A stretch of DNA of 22,067 bases. It comes from Bacteroides sp. 43_108. Its GTDB lineage: Bacteria > Bacteroidota > Bacteroidia > Bacteroidales > Bacteroidaceae. Every line of letters starts with the position of its first letter. Position 1 is the stretch's first letter. The notes under the pieces were generated by a model. The model worked only from the letters and a program-made list of their open reading frames with translations, was not told the DNA's origin and made no database searches. The stretch covers positions 1-22,067 of the forward strand of contig MNQS01000182.1 of NCBI GenBank assembly GCA_001915545.1, in the 5' to 3' direction. Shown one piece after another: positions 1 through 7,169 of this stretch. A program made the position numbers and the translations under genes.

Positions 1-38
1 ATGAAGGGATTTTCCGGCACATATTCAGCCTTCAAAAA

Positions 39-142
39 AAACGCAAGTGCATTTGATTTAAAACGCAAGGGCGTTTCACTTCAAACGCAAGGACGTTTTG
101 GTTCAAACGCAAGTGCGTTTGGGATGGAACGCAAGGGCGTTT
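39..142. repeat. Array of five 16-bp hairpin palindromes with exact 22-bp period
   Basis: Five copies of AAACGC-AAG(T/G)-GCGTTT begin at 39, 61, 83, 105 and 127. Each copy is 16 bp and is followed by an unrelated 6-bp spacer (GATTTA, CACTTC, TGGTTC, GGGATG). Units 2 and 4 have perfect 6-bp inverted arms around a 4-nt loop; units 1, 3 and 5 each carry one arm substitution. The array stops cleanly, since nothing similar sits one period to either side. The rest of positions 1-326 shows no gene or other clear structure. The function is unknown; it could be phased protein-binding sites or tandem RNA hairpins. Confidence 0.85.
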
Positions 143-326
143 TTCCACGAACAAAAACAAAAGGAAGTGTACTGAGAATAGCTGTCAGTCTAAAGATTAA
201 TTCCTGACTAAGTTGACAGATTAAACAGATAATAATTTACTCACAAAAACCGCCTTTTCCTTTAGAAATCGGACTATTACCGCAATTCATATAGAGGTTC
301 GAAACGAAAAAGAATTCTGGAGCTTC

Positions 327-356
327 TTTGATATTCAGAAAAATCCGCTAACTTAG
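327..356 (+). promoter_or_regulatory. Predicted Bacteroidetes-type promoter for the carbonic anhydrase-like gene
   Basis: A TTTG -33 box lies at 327-330. A -7 box, TAACTTAG, lies at 349-356 and matches TAnnTTTG with one mismatch. The 18-nt spacing is close to that of Bacteroides promoters. The inferred transcription start is near 362, leaving a short leader before the ATG at 380. This is pattern matching only. Confidence 0.5.
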
Positions 357-379
357 CCCCTCTTAAAAATGATTTACCT

Positions 380-910
380 ATGGCACTTATCAAATCAGTA
401 AGAGGGTTTACTCCTCAAATCGGTGAGAATTGTTATCTGGCCGACAATGCCACCATCATCGGTGATGTAGTAATAGGAAAGGATTGCAGCGTATGGTTCA
501 ATGCAGTACTTCGGGGAGATGTAAACTCCATCCGTATCGGCGACCGTGTGAACATTCAAGACGGTACCGTACTTCATACATTATATGAGAAATCAACCGT
601 AGAAATAGGCAATGACGTATCCATCGGCCACAATGTGACACTTCACGGAGCTTGTGTGCACGACAATGCCCTGATTGGAATGGGGTCTACCCTGCTCGAC
701 CATGCCGTAGTAGGTGAAGGAGCCATCGTGGCTGCCGGCGCACTGGTACTTGCCAATACCGTCATTGAGCCGCATACGCTTTGGGGCGGCGTACCCGCCA
801 AGTTTATCAAGAAAGTTGACCCTACACAGAGCAAGGAACTGAATCAGAAGATTGCCAACGGGTACCTGATGTATGCTTCCTGGCTCAAAGAGGAAGAAAC
901 CGAGAAATAA
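380..910 (+). CDS. Gamma-class carbonic anhydrase-like hexapeptide-repeat protein
   Basis: The 176-residue protein is a left-handed beta-helix built from hexapeptide repeats (for example ATIIGDVVIGKDCSV) with a short C-terminal helix. It belongs to the gamma carbonic anhydrase / YrdA / PaaY group of cytoplasmic trimers. The zinc-ligand histidines expected from archaeal Cam are present as H66, H84 and H89 (VLH and GHNVTLH). The conserved Arg, Asp and Gln are R45, D47 and Q60. It lacks the long acidic loop of Cam, as other short bacterial members do, so CO2 hydration is plausible but not assured; many such proteins show weak or no activity. The gene appears monocistronic, with its own promoter and a terminator right after the stop. 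The start is supported by the MALIK N-terminus and the promoter distance. Confidence 0.9.
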   Translation: MALIKSVRGFTPQIGENCYLADNATIIGDVVIGKDCSVWFNAVLRGDVNSIRIGDRVNIQDGTVLHTLYEKSTVEIGNDVSIGHNVTLHGACVHDNALIGMGSTLLDHAVVGEGAIVAAGALVLANTVIEPHTLWGGVPAKFIKKVDPTQSKELNQKIANGYLMYASWLKEEETEK

Positions 911-912
911 AA

Positions 913-965
913 AACAGCCTCGCAAGGTTTACGTCATTGAATTCCGTAAGTGTTGCGAGGCTGTT
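913..965. terminator. Bidirectional intrinsic terminator between convergent genes
   Basis: Perfect 13-bp inverted arms, AACAGCCTCGCAA (913-925) and TTGCGAGGCTGTT (953-965), are joined by a 27-nt loop. The loop has a further 5-bp inner stem (929-933 with 945-949). A T-rich run follows on the plus strand and a run of six T on the minus strand, so it can end both the carbonic anhydrase-like transcript and the threonine aldolase operon. Confidence 0.85.
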
Positions 966-986
966 CCTTTTTATCTTTACCTAAGA

Positions 987-2021
987 TTATTTATTCTTCA
1001 ACTCTTCCAGCAACTCAGCCACATCTTCTTCACGTGTGGCCCAACTGGTCGCGATACGTACCACTGTCGTACCGTCAGCCCGTTTTTCCCACACCTCAAA
1101 GCCGATGCGCTGTGCCAGCTTCTCGTACAAGCTGTTTTCAAGCTGTACAAACAACTGGTTGCTTTGCGGACGAATGTAGAATGTATAACCGTTTGCTTTC
1201 AATCCTTCCACAATCCGGTCAGCCATATCAATGGCATGACGGGCAATTTTCAGGTACAAGCCATCTGTAAACAAGGTATCAAACTGCAAACCTAACAGAC
1301 GTCCCTTGGCCAGCAACACCCCCCGCTGCTTGACAATTGTATCAAACTGACGAATCAGTCCGGGCTGCGGAATTACGACCGCCTCGCCAAACAAAGCCCC
1401 GACCTTGGTTCCGCCAATATAGAAAATATCACACAAGGAAGCGATGTCTTTCAAAGTCACATTCGTATCCCGTGCTGCCAGTCCATAACCCAGACGAGCC
1501 CCGTCGAGGAACAACGGAATCTTATGCTTACGACACACAGCAGACAAAGCCTTCAGTTCATCCAGCGTGTAAAGTGTACCATATTCCGTAGGATGCGATA
1601 TATACACCATTCCCGGAGCCACCATGTGATCCCAGCTCGGGTCCTGATAGAAAGCCGTCACATAACGGTCTACTTCTGCCGCATCCAACTTTCCTTCATG
1701 GTGAGGCAAAGCCAGCACCTTATGTCCTCCTGCCTCCACCGCTCCGGCCTCATGCTGGTTGATGTGGCCCGTTTCTGCTGCAATCACTCCTTCATACGGA
1801 CGAAGCAAGGCCGTAATGACCGTGGCATTGGTCTGCGTACCTCCCACCATGAAATGTACTTCCGCCTGCGGACACCCGCAAGCTTCTGCAATTTTCCGAC
1901 GAGCCGATGCACAATACTCATCCGTGCCATAGCCCGAAGTTTTCTCCATATTCGTCTGACACAAGCGCTCCAAAATCAACGGATGCGCTCCTTCCATGTA
2001 ATCACTTTTAAAATATTGCAT
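987..2021 (-). CDS. ltaE: Low-specificity L-threonine aldolase (PLP-dependent)
   Basis: The 344-residue fold-type I PLP enzyme is of the beta-eliminating lyase/threonine aldolase family, predicted to cleave L-threonine or L-allo-threonine to glycine and acetaldehyde. Visible family marks are the N-terminal SDYMEGAHP segment, GGTQTN (60-65) for phosphate binding, the H86/H90 region that stacks on the cofactor, DGAR (173-176) with the PLP-ring aspartate, and YIGGTKVGALFGEA with the Schiff-base lysine at K206. The length is normal for the family. It starts 19 nt after the response-regulator stop, so it is probably the last gene of the kinase-regulator operon. The family assignment is firm; the exact substrate preference is inferred. 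The symbol could equally be ltaA. Confidence 0.92.
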   Translation of the reverse strand: MQYFKSDYMEGAHPLILERLCQTNMEKTSGYGTDEYCASARRKIAEACGCPQAEVHFMVGGTQTNATVITALLRPYEGVIAAETGHINQHEAGAVEAGGHKVLALPHHEGKLDAAEVDRYVTAFYQDPSWDHMVAPGMVYISHPTEYGTLYTLDELKALSAVCRKHKIPLFLDGARLGYGLAARDTNVTLKDIASLCDIFYIGGTKVGALFGEAVVIPQPGLIRQFDTIVKQRGVLLAKGRLLGLQFDTLFTDGLYLKIARHAIDMADRIVEGLKANGYTFYIRPQSNQLFVQLENSLYEKLAQRIGFEVWEKRADGTTVVRIATSWATREEDVAELLEELKNK

Positions 2022-2040
2022 ATTCGTTTTGTATTTTAAA

Positions 2041-2751
2041 TTAGACTTTTTCTTCCAACATCAAACCCACTCCCTTCACGGTCTTCAGTTCCACCGTATC
2101 ATCGGCCGCTAACAGTTTGCGCAAGCGAGACACGAATACATCCAAACTGCGCGAAGCAAAGTAATCTTCCTCCGTATTCCATAGACGCGACAAGATGACT
2201 TCCCGCCGCACAATCTGTCCCTTGTGCTCACACAACATACGCAGCAAATCAGCTTCCCGCGCCGTCAGCATCCGTTTTTCTCCCCCTTTCTGTTTCCATA
2301 CGCCACGCACCGTATCAAAGGAGAACAGTTTCCCGATGGGTACCTCCCGGACTTCTTTCTGCGCCGATACCCCTCGCGTCAGTTTCAACAATGCCGTGAT
2401 ATGTGCATGCAATTCCTCGGCCAGAAATGGCTTTTTGACATAGTTATTCACACCCAGTTCATAACCTTTCACCACATCTTTCGGCGACACACGCCCGGAA
2501 GTAAACAAGATGGGCACATGCTCATCCTGCTCCCGGATACGCCGTACCATCTCATATCCGTCCATTACCGGCATCTCAATGTCGGCTACGATGACATCCG
2601 GCTGCTGTACCTTCCATACGGCCAGTCCTTCCTCGCCATTGGATGCCGTCAGCACCTCATACCCTCCAATCATATCCTCCAGACCACCCTGAATGATATA
2701 ACACAGGTTTGCGTCATCTTCCACCAACAACAATTTGATTATCTCTTCCAT
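2041..2751 (-). CDS. OmpR/PhoB-family DNA-binding response regulator
   Basis: The 236-residue protein has a receiver domain (about 5-122) and a C-terminal winged helix (about 140-236). The acidic pocket is E11/D12/D13, the phospho-acceptor is D57 (VADIEMP), the switch threonine is T84 and the conserved lysine is K107 (KKP). The wing region shows LTAREADLL, RSLDVFVSRLRK and KTVKGVGL, as in OmpR-type regulators. The reading frame stays open upstream to 2880, but that extension lies inside the kinase gene and is not receiver sequence. The ATG at 2751 lies one base after the kinase TGA, is preceded by AGAGGAA and starts directly at the first beta strand. It is presumably phosphorylated by the adjacent kinase. 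Its likely target is the TTAAC repeat cluster at 4188-4214. Confidence 0.95.
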   Translation of the reverse strand: MEEIIKLLLVEDDANLCYIIQGGLEDMIGGYEVLTASNGEEGLAVWKVQQPDVIVADIEMPVMDGYEMVRRIREQDEHVPILFTSGRVSPKDVVKGYELGVNNYVKKPFLAEELHAHITALLKLTRGVSAQKEVREVPIGKLFSFDTVRGVWKQKGGEKRMLTAREADLLRMLCEHKGQIVRREVILSRLWNTEEDYFASRSLDVFVSRLRKLLAADDTVELKTVKGVGLMLEEKV

Positions 2752-2752
2752 T

Positions 2753-4156
2753 TCATCGTTCCTCTTTTTTATTTTCCAGGGCACTCTCCGGAGGAAAAGC
2801 CAAGGTAAACCGGCTGTATTCCCCCTCCATGCTTTCCAGCGTGACCCGTCCGCCGTGCGCTTCCATAATCCGAAGCACATAATTCAGTCCCAGTCCGAAA
2901 CCAGATGCTCCACCGGAACGACTGCGTTCACTGGCTGCCGCCCGTTCGTATTTCTCAAAAATCTTCCGCTGGTCTTTCAACGGAATACCGAAACCATTAT
3001 CGGCCACCGTTACACAGACCGTTCCATCCGCTTTCCGTTCCGAAAGAAATGTAATTTCCACGGCTTCGTCCGAATATTTCAATGCATTGTCAATCAAATT
3101 ACTGAGCGCTTCCCTCAGAAATTCTTCGTCTGCCCAAACCACTTCTTCCTGCAAGTTCCATACAAACGCAACCTGCTTGGCAGTTTTTGCCTTATACTTC
3201 TCCGCCAAATCCTCCAGAATCGGGCGTAGCAGACAATCCGTCTGTTGCAATTTCAACGCGTGATTCTCCAGTTTGGAAAGCGTCAGTACCTTGTTGGTCA
3301 ACGCCAGCAGATGCTCTCCTTCCTCTTTCACAATACGAAAATAACGTTCTTTCTTTTCCGGCTGTCCGTCCAGGCGTCCGCTTTCCAGAATCTCCGCCCC
3401 CATCAGGATAGAGCTCAGCGGCGTCTTCATATCGTGAATCATGGCATACGAAAAGTCCTCTCTCACCTTGGCTATCTTGTCCTGCCGGATAATGATACGA
3501 ATCTGATACACAATACAGATAATGACCAGTACCATAATCAGCACCGTGGCAATCAGCAACAGAGTCATACGCTGGAAAATCACCCAGTAAGGATTCAGAA
3601 TCACCCCTTGCAGATAGCGGGTATATGCCCTATTAATAGGCACCAGCCTTGTTCTCAAGTATTTTTGTCCTTCCAGTTTTGCCTGTGGAGAGGATGCCCG
3701 CAACACATTACCTAGCGAATCCGTCATACAAGTCGACACCTTGGCCGAGATACCGACCGAATCCAGCATGTGAGCATAAATAGAATCCAGATTATGCAAG
3801 GACACATCCATCTTGAACGTATTCGATACCCCTTCCTGTATGGCGATAAATACAGCCGATTCGATATACTGACGCGTTTCCGGAATCTCCTCCTCCTGTA
3901 CCGTATCGCTGTCCACTACATCCGCCTCAAGCTTAAATTGATAAGTATAAGTAGAATCCTTCTTCCTATACAATTGCTTCCAGAGAGCCATACGACAAAA
4001 GGCTTCCTGAAGTGCCGCATCCTTAAAAAGCTCATGGCTCTGCCGCATGACGTTCTCACGTGTCAGTTTGTAAGTGTTGACCAGCCAGACATACTGCAGC
4101 TCGACAATCGCAATCAGTCCCACTACCGCAATCCAGCGAATGTGTTTCATCTTCAT
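2753..4156 (-). CDS. Membrane sensor histidine kinase
   Basis: The 467-residue inner-membrane kinase has a first membrane helix at about 7-27 and a periplasmic sensor region of about 165 residues with no family I recognise. A second helix at about 196-218 leads into a HisKA dimerisation domain with phospho-acceptor H241 (MIHDMKTPLSS). The HATPase_c domain shows an N box (NLIDNALKYSD, from 353), a G1 box (DNGFG, 387-391) and a G2 box (GFGLGL, 419-424). It is first in the operon with the regulator and the threonine aldolase. It faces the outer-membrane barrel gene across a 130-154 nt divergent gap, an arrangement often seen in Bacteroidetes. A second ATG two codons in (4150) is an alternative start. 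The stimulus is unknown. Confidence 0.95.
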   Translation of the reverse strand: MKMKHIRWIAVVGLIAIVELQYVWLVNTYKLTRENVMRQSHELFKDAALQEAFCRMALWKQLYRKKDSTYTYQFKLEADVVDSDTVQEEEIPETRQYIESAVFIAIQEGVSNTFKMDVSLHNLDSIYAHMLDSVGISAKVSTCMTDSLGNVLRASSPQAKLEGQKYLRTRLVPINRAYTRYLQGVILNPYWVIFQRMTLLLIATVLIMVLVIICIVYQIRIIIRQDKIAKVREDFSYAMIHDMKTPLSSILMGAEILESGRLDGQPEKKERYFRIVKEEGEHLLALTNKVLTLSKLENHALKLQQTDCLLRPILEDLAEKYKAKTAKQVAFVWNLQEEVVWADEEFLREALSNLIDNALKYSDEAVEITFLSERKADGTVCVTVADNGFGIPLKDQRKIFEKYERAAASERSRSGGASGFGLGLNYVLRIMEAHGGRVTLESMEGEYSRFTLAFPPESALENKKEER

Positions 4157-4187
4157 AAGCGTATATTCTTCACGTAAACGAAAAACG

Positions 4188-4214
4188 TTAACGTAGCGTT
4201 AACCTTGTCTTAAC
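4188..4214. promoter_or_regulatory. Triple TTAAC direct repeat, candidate response-regulator operator
   Basis: TTAAC occurs at 4188-4192, 4199-4203 and 4210-4214, three copies at exactly 11-bp spacing. The first two share the longer form CGTTAAC. Tandem 5-7 bp half-sites on one face of the helix are typical for OmpR/PhoB-family regulators. The last copy ends 22 bp before the -7 box at 4237, where a -33 box would normally lie. That is consistent with activation of the barrel gene. The site is also 32-58 bp upstream of the kinase start, so autoregulation is possible. Confidence 0.6.
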
Positions 4215-4236
4215 CCAAAAAGCGAAACGGGCTTTT

Positions 4237-4244
4237 TAGTTTTG
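4237..4244 (+). promoter_or_regulatory. -7 box of the outer-membrane barrel gene promoter
   Basis: TAGTTTTG is a perfect match to the Bacteroidetes -7 consensus TAnnTTTG. No TTTG -33 box lies at the right distance upstream; the TTAAC repeats occupy the region just beyond it, suggesting an activator-dependent promoter. The transcription start is inferred near 4250. Confidence 0.55.
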
Positions 4245-4310
4245 CAGTGTCAAAGATAATGAAAGGTGAGAGAAGAATGAACAATAATGAAAGATAAAGA
4301 CACGAACGAT

Positions 4311-6596
4311 ATGAAAAAGTATTTTTTAGTGAGCATCTTGTTACTACTTGGTACGATGCTCGGAACAGCCACCGCACAAACCATCACAGGCAAAGTTACC
4401 GATCCTTCCCGTCAACCTATTGACGGGGCCACGGTCGTGCTCCAGACACCCGATTCCATATTTGTAGAAGCTACCATTACAAATGCTGACGGTACTTTCC
4501 TGCTGAATCATCAGCCGGCACACTATCGTCTGCTGTTCCAACACCTGCTGTATGAGCCACAGGAGAAAGAAGGCACAGGGACCGATGCCGGCACGTTTAC
4601 ACTGCAACCGAAAGACTACGCCCTTCAGGAAGTCGTGGTACAAGGCGAACGCCCGCTGGTCACCGTGGAAGGCAGCCGTCTGACCTATGATATGCCGCAG
4701 CTGACCTCCCAACGGCTGGTCACCAACGCCTATGAAGCCCTCAAACAGCTTCCGGGGGTTATCGAACAGAATGATGTACTGACGCTGGCCGGAGCAGGCG
4801 GAGTCAGTCTGCTGCTGAACGGACGTCCCTCATCCATGACCTACGAACAACTCGTCACTCTCTTAAAGGGTATACCGGCTTCGCGCGTGGAAAAAGCGGA
4901 AGTGATGTACAGCGCTCCTCCGCAGTACCACGTGCGTGGTGCGGCTATCAACCTCGTTCTGAAAGGATACAAGCCCGGCGAAGGAGGCTTGCAAGGAGAA
5001 ATCAATGGAGGTTATGTGCAGCAGAAGGAAGCCGACGGTAACGGAGGACTCACACTGGCCTATACTTCTCCTAAAATTGACCTCGATTTCATGTACAATC
5101 TTCGGAGCAACTATACCCGTGGCTACATTGATTTCATCGCCCGTCATACGGTGAAGAAGCAGGTATATGACGTGAATCAGGTGACGGACAATGAAGGACG
5201 TAGCCTGACGCACACCCTGCGCGCCGGAGGAACGTATAAATTCGATAAAGACAACTCGCTGAACTTGTCCTATACCACCCAGTTCAGTCCGGACAAAACC
5301 GACGACAGCCATTCCAACGGAAGTATCTCCGAATCATTCAATCATTCCCAGGCTCACCATCAGATGCACAATGCCGCATTGTATTATACCTCCGGATTCG
5401 GATTTCAGGTAGGAGCCGACTACACGTATTTTACCTCGACCGATACGCAAAACTTCTTCGACCGAAGTTCGGAAGAGGTAGAAACCCACTTCATAAGCTG
5501 TTCCGACCAGCACATTGACCGCTGGAAAATCTATGCCGACCAGCATCACACACTGCCACAAAACTGGACACTCAACTACGGGACTTCTTTTACCTACGTC
5601 AACAACCGGAACACCCAAAACTATGATTTGCCGGAAATGCAAGGTAACAACCTGCACAGCCGTATCCGTGAATACACCTATAACGTCTACGCCGGATTCG
5701 ACAAGCCGTTCAATTCCCAATGGACCCTGAGTGCCTCTGCCACATTGGAATACTACCAGATGCAAGATTACCGGAAATGGGCTGTCTACCCCACTCTCCA
5801 GTTGAACTACATGCCGTCTGCCTCGCACATTCTCCAGTTGTCTTTCAGCTCTGACAAGACTTATCCCGATTACTGGACTTTGAGTGGCGCCACCAGCTAC
5901 CTGAACGGTTACAACGAAAGTCTGGGCAATCCGTTCCTTCGTCCCTACACCGATTACAACGTCGACCTGACCTACATACTGAAAAGCAAATACATTTTTC
6001 AAGCAAGTTACAGCTATACACCCGACTACTTCATGCAGACCGTTTATCTGGATTCCGACCGTCTGAAAGCCATCTACAACTGGCAAAACTGGGATTATGC
6101 TCAGGACCTCTCTTTCACCGCCATCCTTCCTTTCAAGGTAGGGAACTGGTGGAACAGCCGTCTTACCCTGCAGGCCACCTTGAAACACGACAAGGCCAGC
6201 GCATATTACGATGCACCTTTCAATCAGAAGCAATGGGTCGGCGTAGGACACTGGACACATACCTTCCAGCTATGCCGCCAGCCCAACCTGAAAATGGAGG
6301 TTACCGCTTTCGGACAAACAAGATCCATACAAGGCAGTTACGACATTCAGCCAGTGGCCTTCGTAGATGCAGCCTTGCGCTATACCTTTGCCAAAGACAA
6401 AGCCATGCTTCAACTGAAAGGACGTGACCTATTCAATACGATGAATCCCAAGACAGAAGTCCGGAACGGGGCACAACATCTCGACATGAATACCAAAAGC
6501 TACATGCAGAGCATTACCCTTTCATTCAGTTACCGTTTTGGTGGCTACAAGAAAAAAGAAGTGAAGGAAGTAGATACCTCACGGTTTGGGAACTGA
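4311..6596 (+). CDS. Outer-membrane beta-barrel protein with carboxypeptidase-regulatory-like and plug domains (TonB-receptor-like)
   Basis: The 761-residue protein has a Sec signal (MKKYFLVSILLLLGTMLGTATAQ is cut at about residue 23). A carboxypeptidase-regulatory-like domain follows (about 24-108, TITGKVTDPSRQPIDGATV), then a plug-like domain (about 110-222, ending AAINLVLKGYKPG) and a long beta-barrel with alternating aromatic strands. After the last strand (LSFSYRFGG) there is a charged tail ending DTSRFGN. It resembles the Bacteroidetes outer-membrane beta-barrel family paired with adjacent kinase/regulator genes. The substrate is unknown. The ATG at 4311 is chosen because it starts a clean signal peptide; an in-frame ATG at 4287 has a better purine-rich upstream stretch and would add eight mostly charged residues. 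A terminator follows the stop. Confidence 0.85.
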   Translation: MKKYFLVSILLLLGTMLGTATAQTITGKVTDPSRQPIDGATVVLQTPDSIFVEATITNADGTFLLNHQPAHYRLLFQHLLYEPQEKEGTGTDAGTFTLQPKDYALQEVVVQGERPLVTVEGSRLTYDMPQLTSQRLVTNAYEALKQLPGVIEQNDVLTLAGAGGVSLLLNGRPSSMTYEQLVTLLKGIPASRVEKAEVMYSAPPQYHVRGAAINLVLKGYKPGEGGLQGEINGGYVQQKEADGNGGLTLAYTSPKIDLDFMYNLRSNYTRGYIDFIARHTVKKQVYDVNQVTDNEGRSLTHTLRAGGTYKFDKDNSLNLSYTTQFSPDKTDDSHSNGSISESFNHSQAHHQMHNAALYYTSGFGFQVGADYTYFTSTDTQNFFDRSSEEVETHFISCSDQHIDRWKIYADQHHTLPQNWTLNYGTSFTYVNNRNTQNYDLPEMQGNNLHSRIREYTYNVYAGFDKPFNSQWTLSASATLEYYQMQDYRKWAVYPTLQLNYMPSASHILQLSFSSDKTYPDYWTLSGATSYLNGYNESLGNPFLRPYTDYNVDLTYILKSKYIFQASYSYTPDYFMQTVYLDSDRLKAIYNWQNWDYAQDLSFTAILPFKVGNWWNSRLTLQATLKHDKASAYYDAPFNQKQWVGVGHWTHTFQLCRQPNLKMEVTAFGQTRSIQGSYDIQPVAFVDAALRYTFAKDKAMLQLKGRDLFNTMNPKTEVRNGAQHLDMNTKSYMQSITLSFSYRFGGYKKKEVKEVDTSRFGN

Positions 6597-6607
6597 TTGT
6601 AAACAAA

Positions 6608-6647
6608 AATATCCTGTTGCCAACCTACATATTGACAACAGGATATT
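6608..6647. terminator. Bidirectional hairpin terminator between convergent transcription units
   Basis: Inverted arms AATATCCTGTTG (6608-6619) and CAACAGGATATT (6636-6647) form a perfect 12-bp stem with a 16-nt loop. On the minus strand the stem runs into a T tract (TTTTTGTTT), making it a good terminator for the nine-gene Sus-like operon. The plus-strand tail is less T-rich, so it is weaker for the barrel gene. Confidence 0.8.
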
Positions 6648-6676
6648 CAAACTTTTCCTTCCAAAGGAGACACGAA

Positions 6677-7147
6677 TTATTTCAGGCTTCTGCTCCCACT
6701 CAGAATATCTTCAGGAATTTCCGCACAACGTGTATATACAGATACGTCTTCTGCATTATCCTTTACAGTCCACTTCATTGTTTCATCTGTCATTTCTGAT
6801 ACAATGTATTCTTTCAACGGGTCATGTGAATAATCATACTCACCTGTCAAAATATACCCTAAATCTTCATCTTCTTCAATTTCAAAAGAACCTGTAGATT
6901 TATGCGAATACATACTTCCCATGTTTTCATACATTTCAAAAGTATGTTCTTTTCTATTAAAAGTGATGTATACATATTGACCTTCTTGTAAAGGTGCCCC
7001 ATTGAACTCAGTCAACATCCACGTTCCATTCATAGTGGCATAATTTACCTCCTGATATACCACTGGAGCTTCTTCATCCTTGCTGCAAGCTGTCGTCATT
7101 GCTAACAACGAGATGCACATCATAATTCTAAATATGAATTTTACCAT
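6677..7147 (-). CDS. Small lipoprotein, lipocalin-like, last gene of the Sus-like operon
   Basis: The 156-residue protein has a lipoprotein signal peptide with the lipobox cysteine at C21 (AMTTAC) and an acidic mature start (CSKDEE). The rest looks like a small beta-barrel of the lipocalin-like type: GTWMLTEFNG at about 41-50, then strands such as YVYITFNRKEHTFEMY and DETMKWTVKD. I do not recognise a specific family. It lies 22 nt downstream of the DUF1573 gene and just before the operon terminator, so it is co-transcribed with the SusC/SusD and protease genes. It could be an accessory binding protein or a chaperone-like partner; no function can be read from the sequence. Confidence 0.8.
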   Translation of the reverse strand: MVKFIFRIMMCISLLAMTTACSKDEEAPVVYQEVNYATMNGTWMLTEFNGAPLQEGQYVYITFNRKEHTFEMYENMGSMYSHKSTGSFEIEEDEDLGYILTGEYDYSHDPLKEYIVSEMTDETMKWTVKDNAEDVSVYTRCAEIPEDILSGSRSLK

Positions 7148-7169
7148 ATCTTCCTATTTATAAATATTA

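Noticed and set aside
39..142. CRISPR-like array
   Set aside because: The units are 16-bp palindromes with only 6-bp spacers, far too short for a CRISPR, and no cas genes are nearby.
1..207. 68-codon open frame spanning the hairpin array
   Set aside because: It is made of the 22-bp repeat, whose period is not a multiple of three. Similar peptides recur only every 66 bp as a by-product. There is no domain, and the frame begins at the window edge.
873..1295. 140-codon plus-strand frame
   Set aside because: It runs through the terminator hairpin and is antisense to the threonine aldolase gene, with no recognisable domain.
2752..2880. N-terminal extension of the response regulator frame
   Set aside because: It lies within the 3' end of the kinase gene and has no receiver-domain sequence. 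The ATG at 2751 has a ribosome-binding-like AGAGGAA and starts at the first beta strand.
4277..4297. Six-codon frame just upstream of the barrel gene
   Set aside because: It is too short and too likely by chance. No regulatory residues or structure support a leader peptide.
5334..6260. 308-codon minus-strand frame
   Set aside because: It is fully antisense to the outer-membrane barrel gene, which has clear family features. It has no signal or motif of its own and is explained by the higher GC of that gene.
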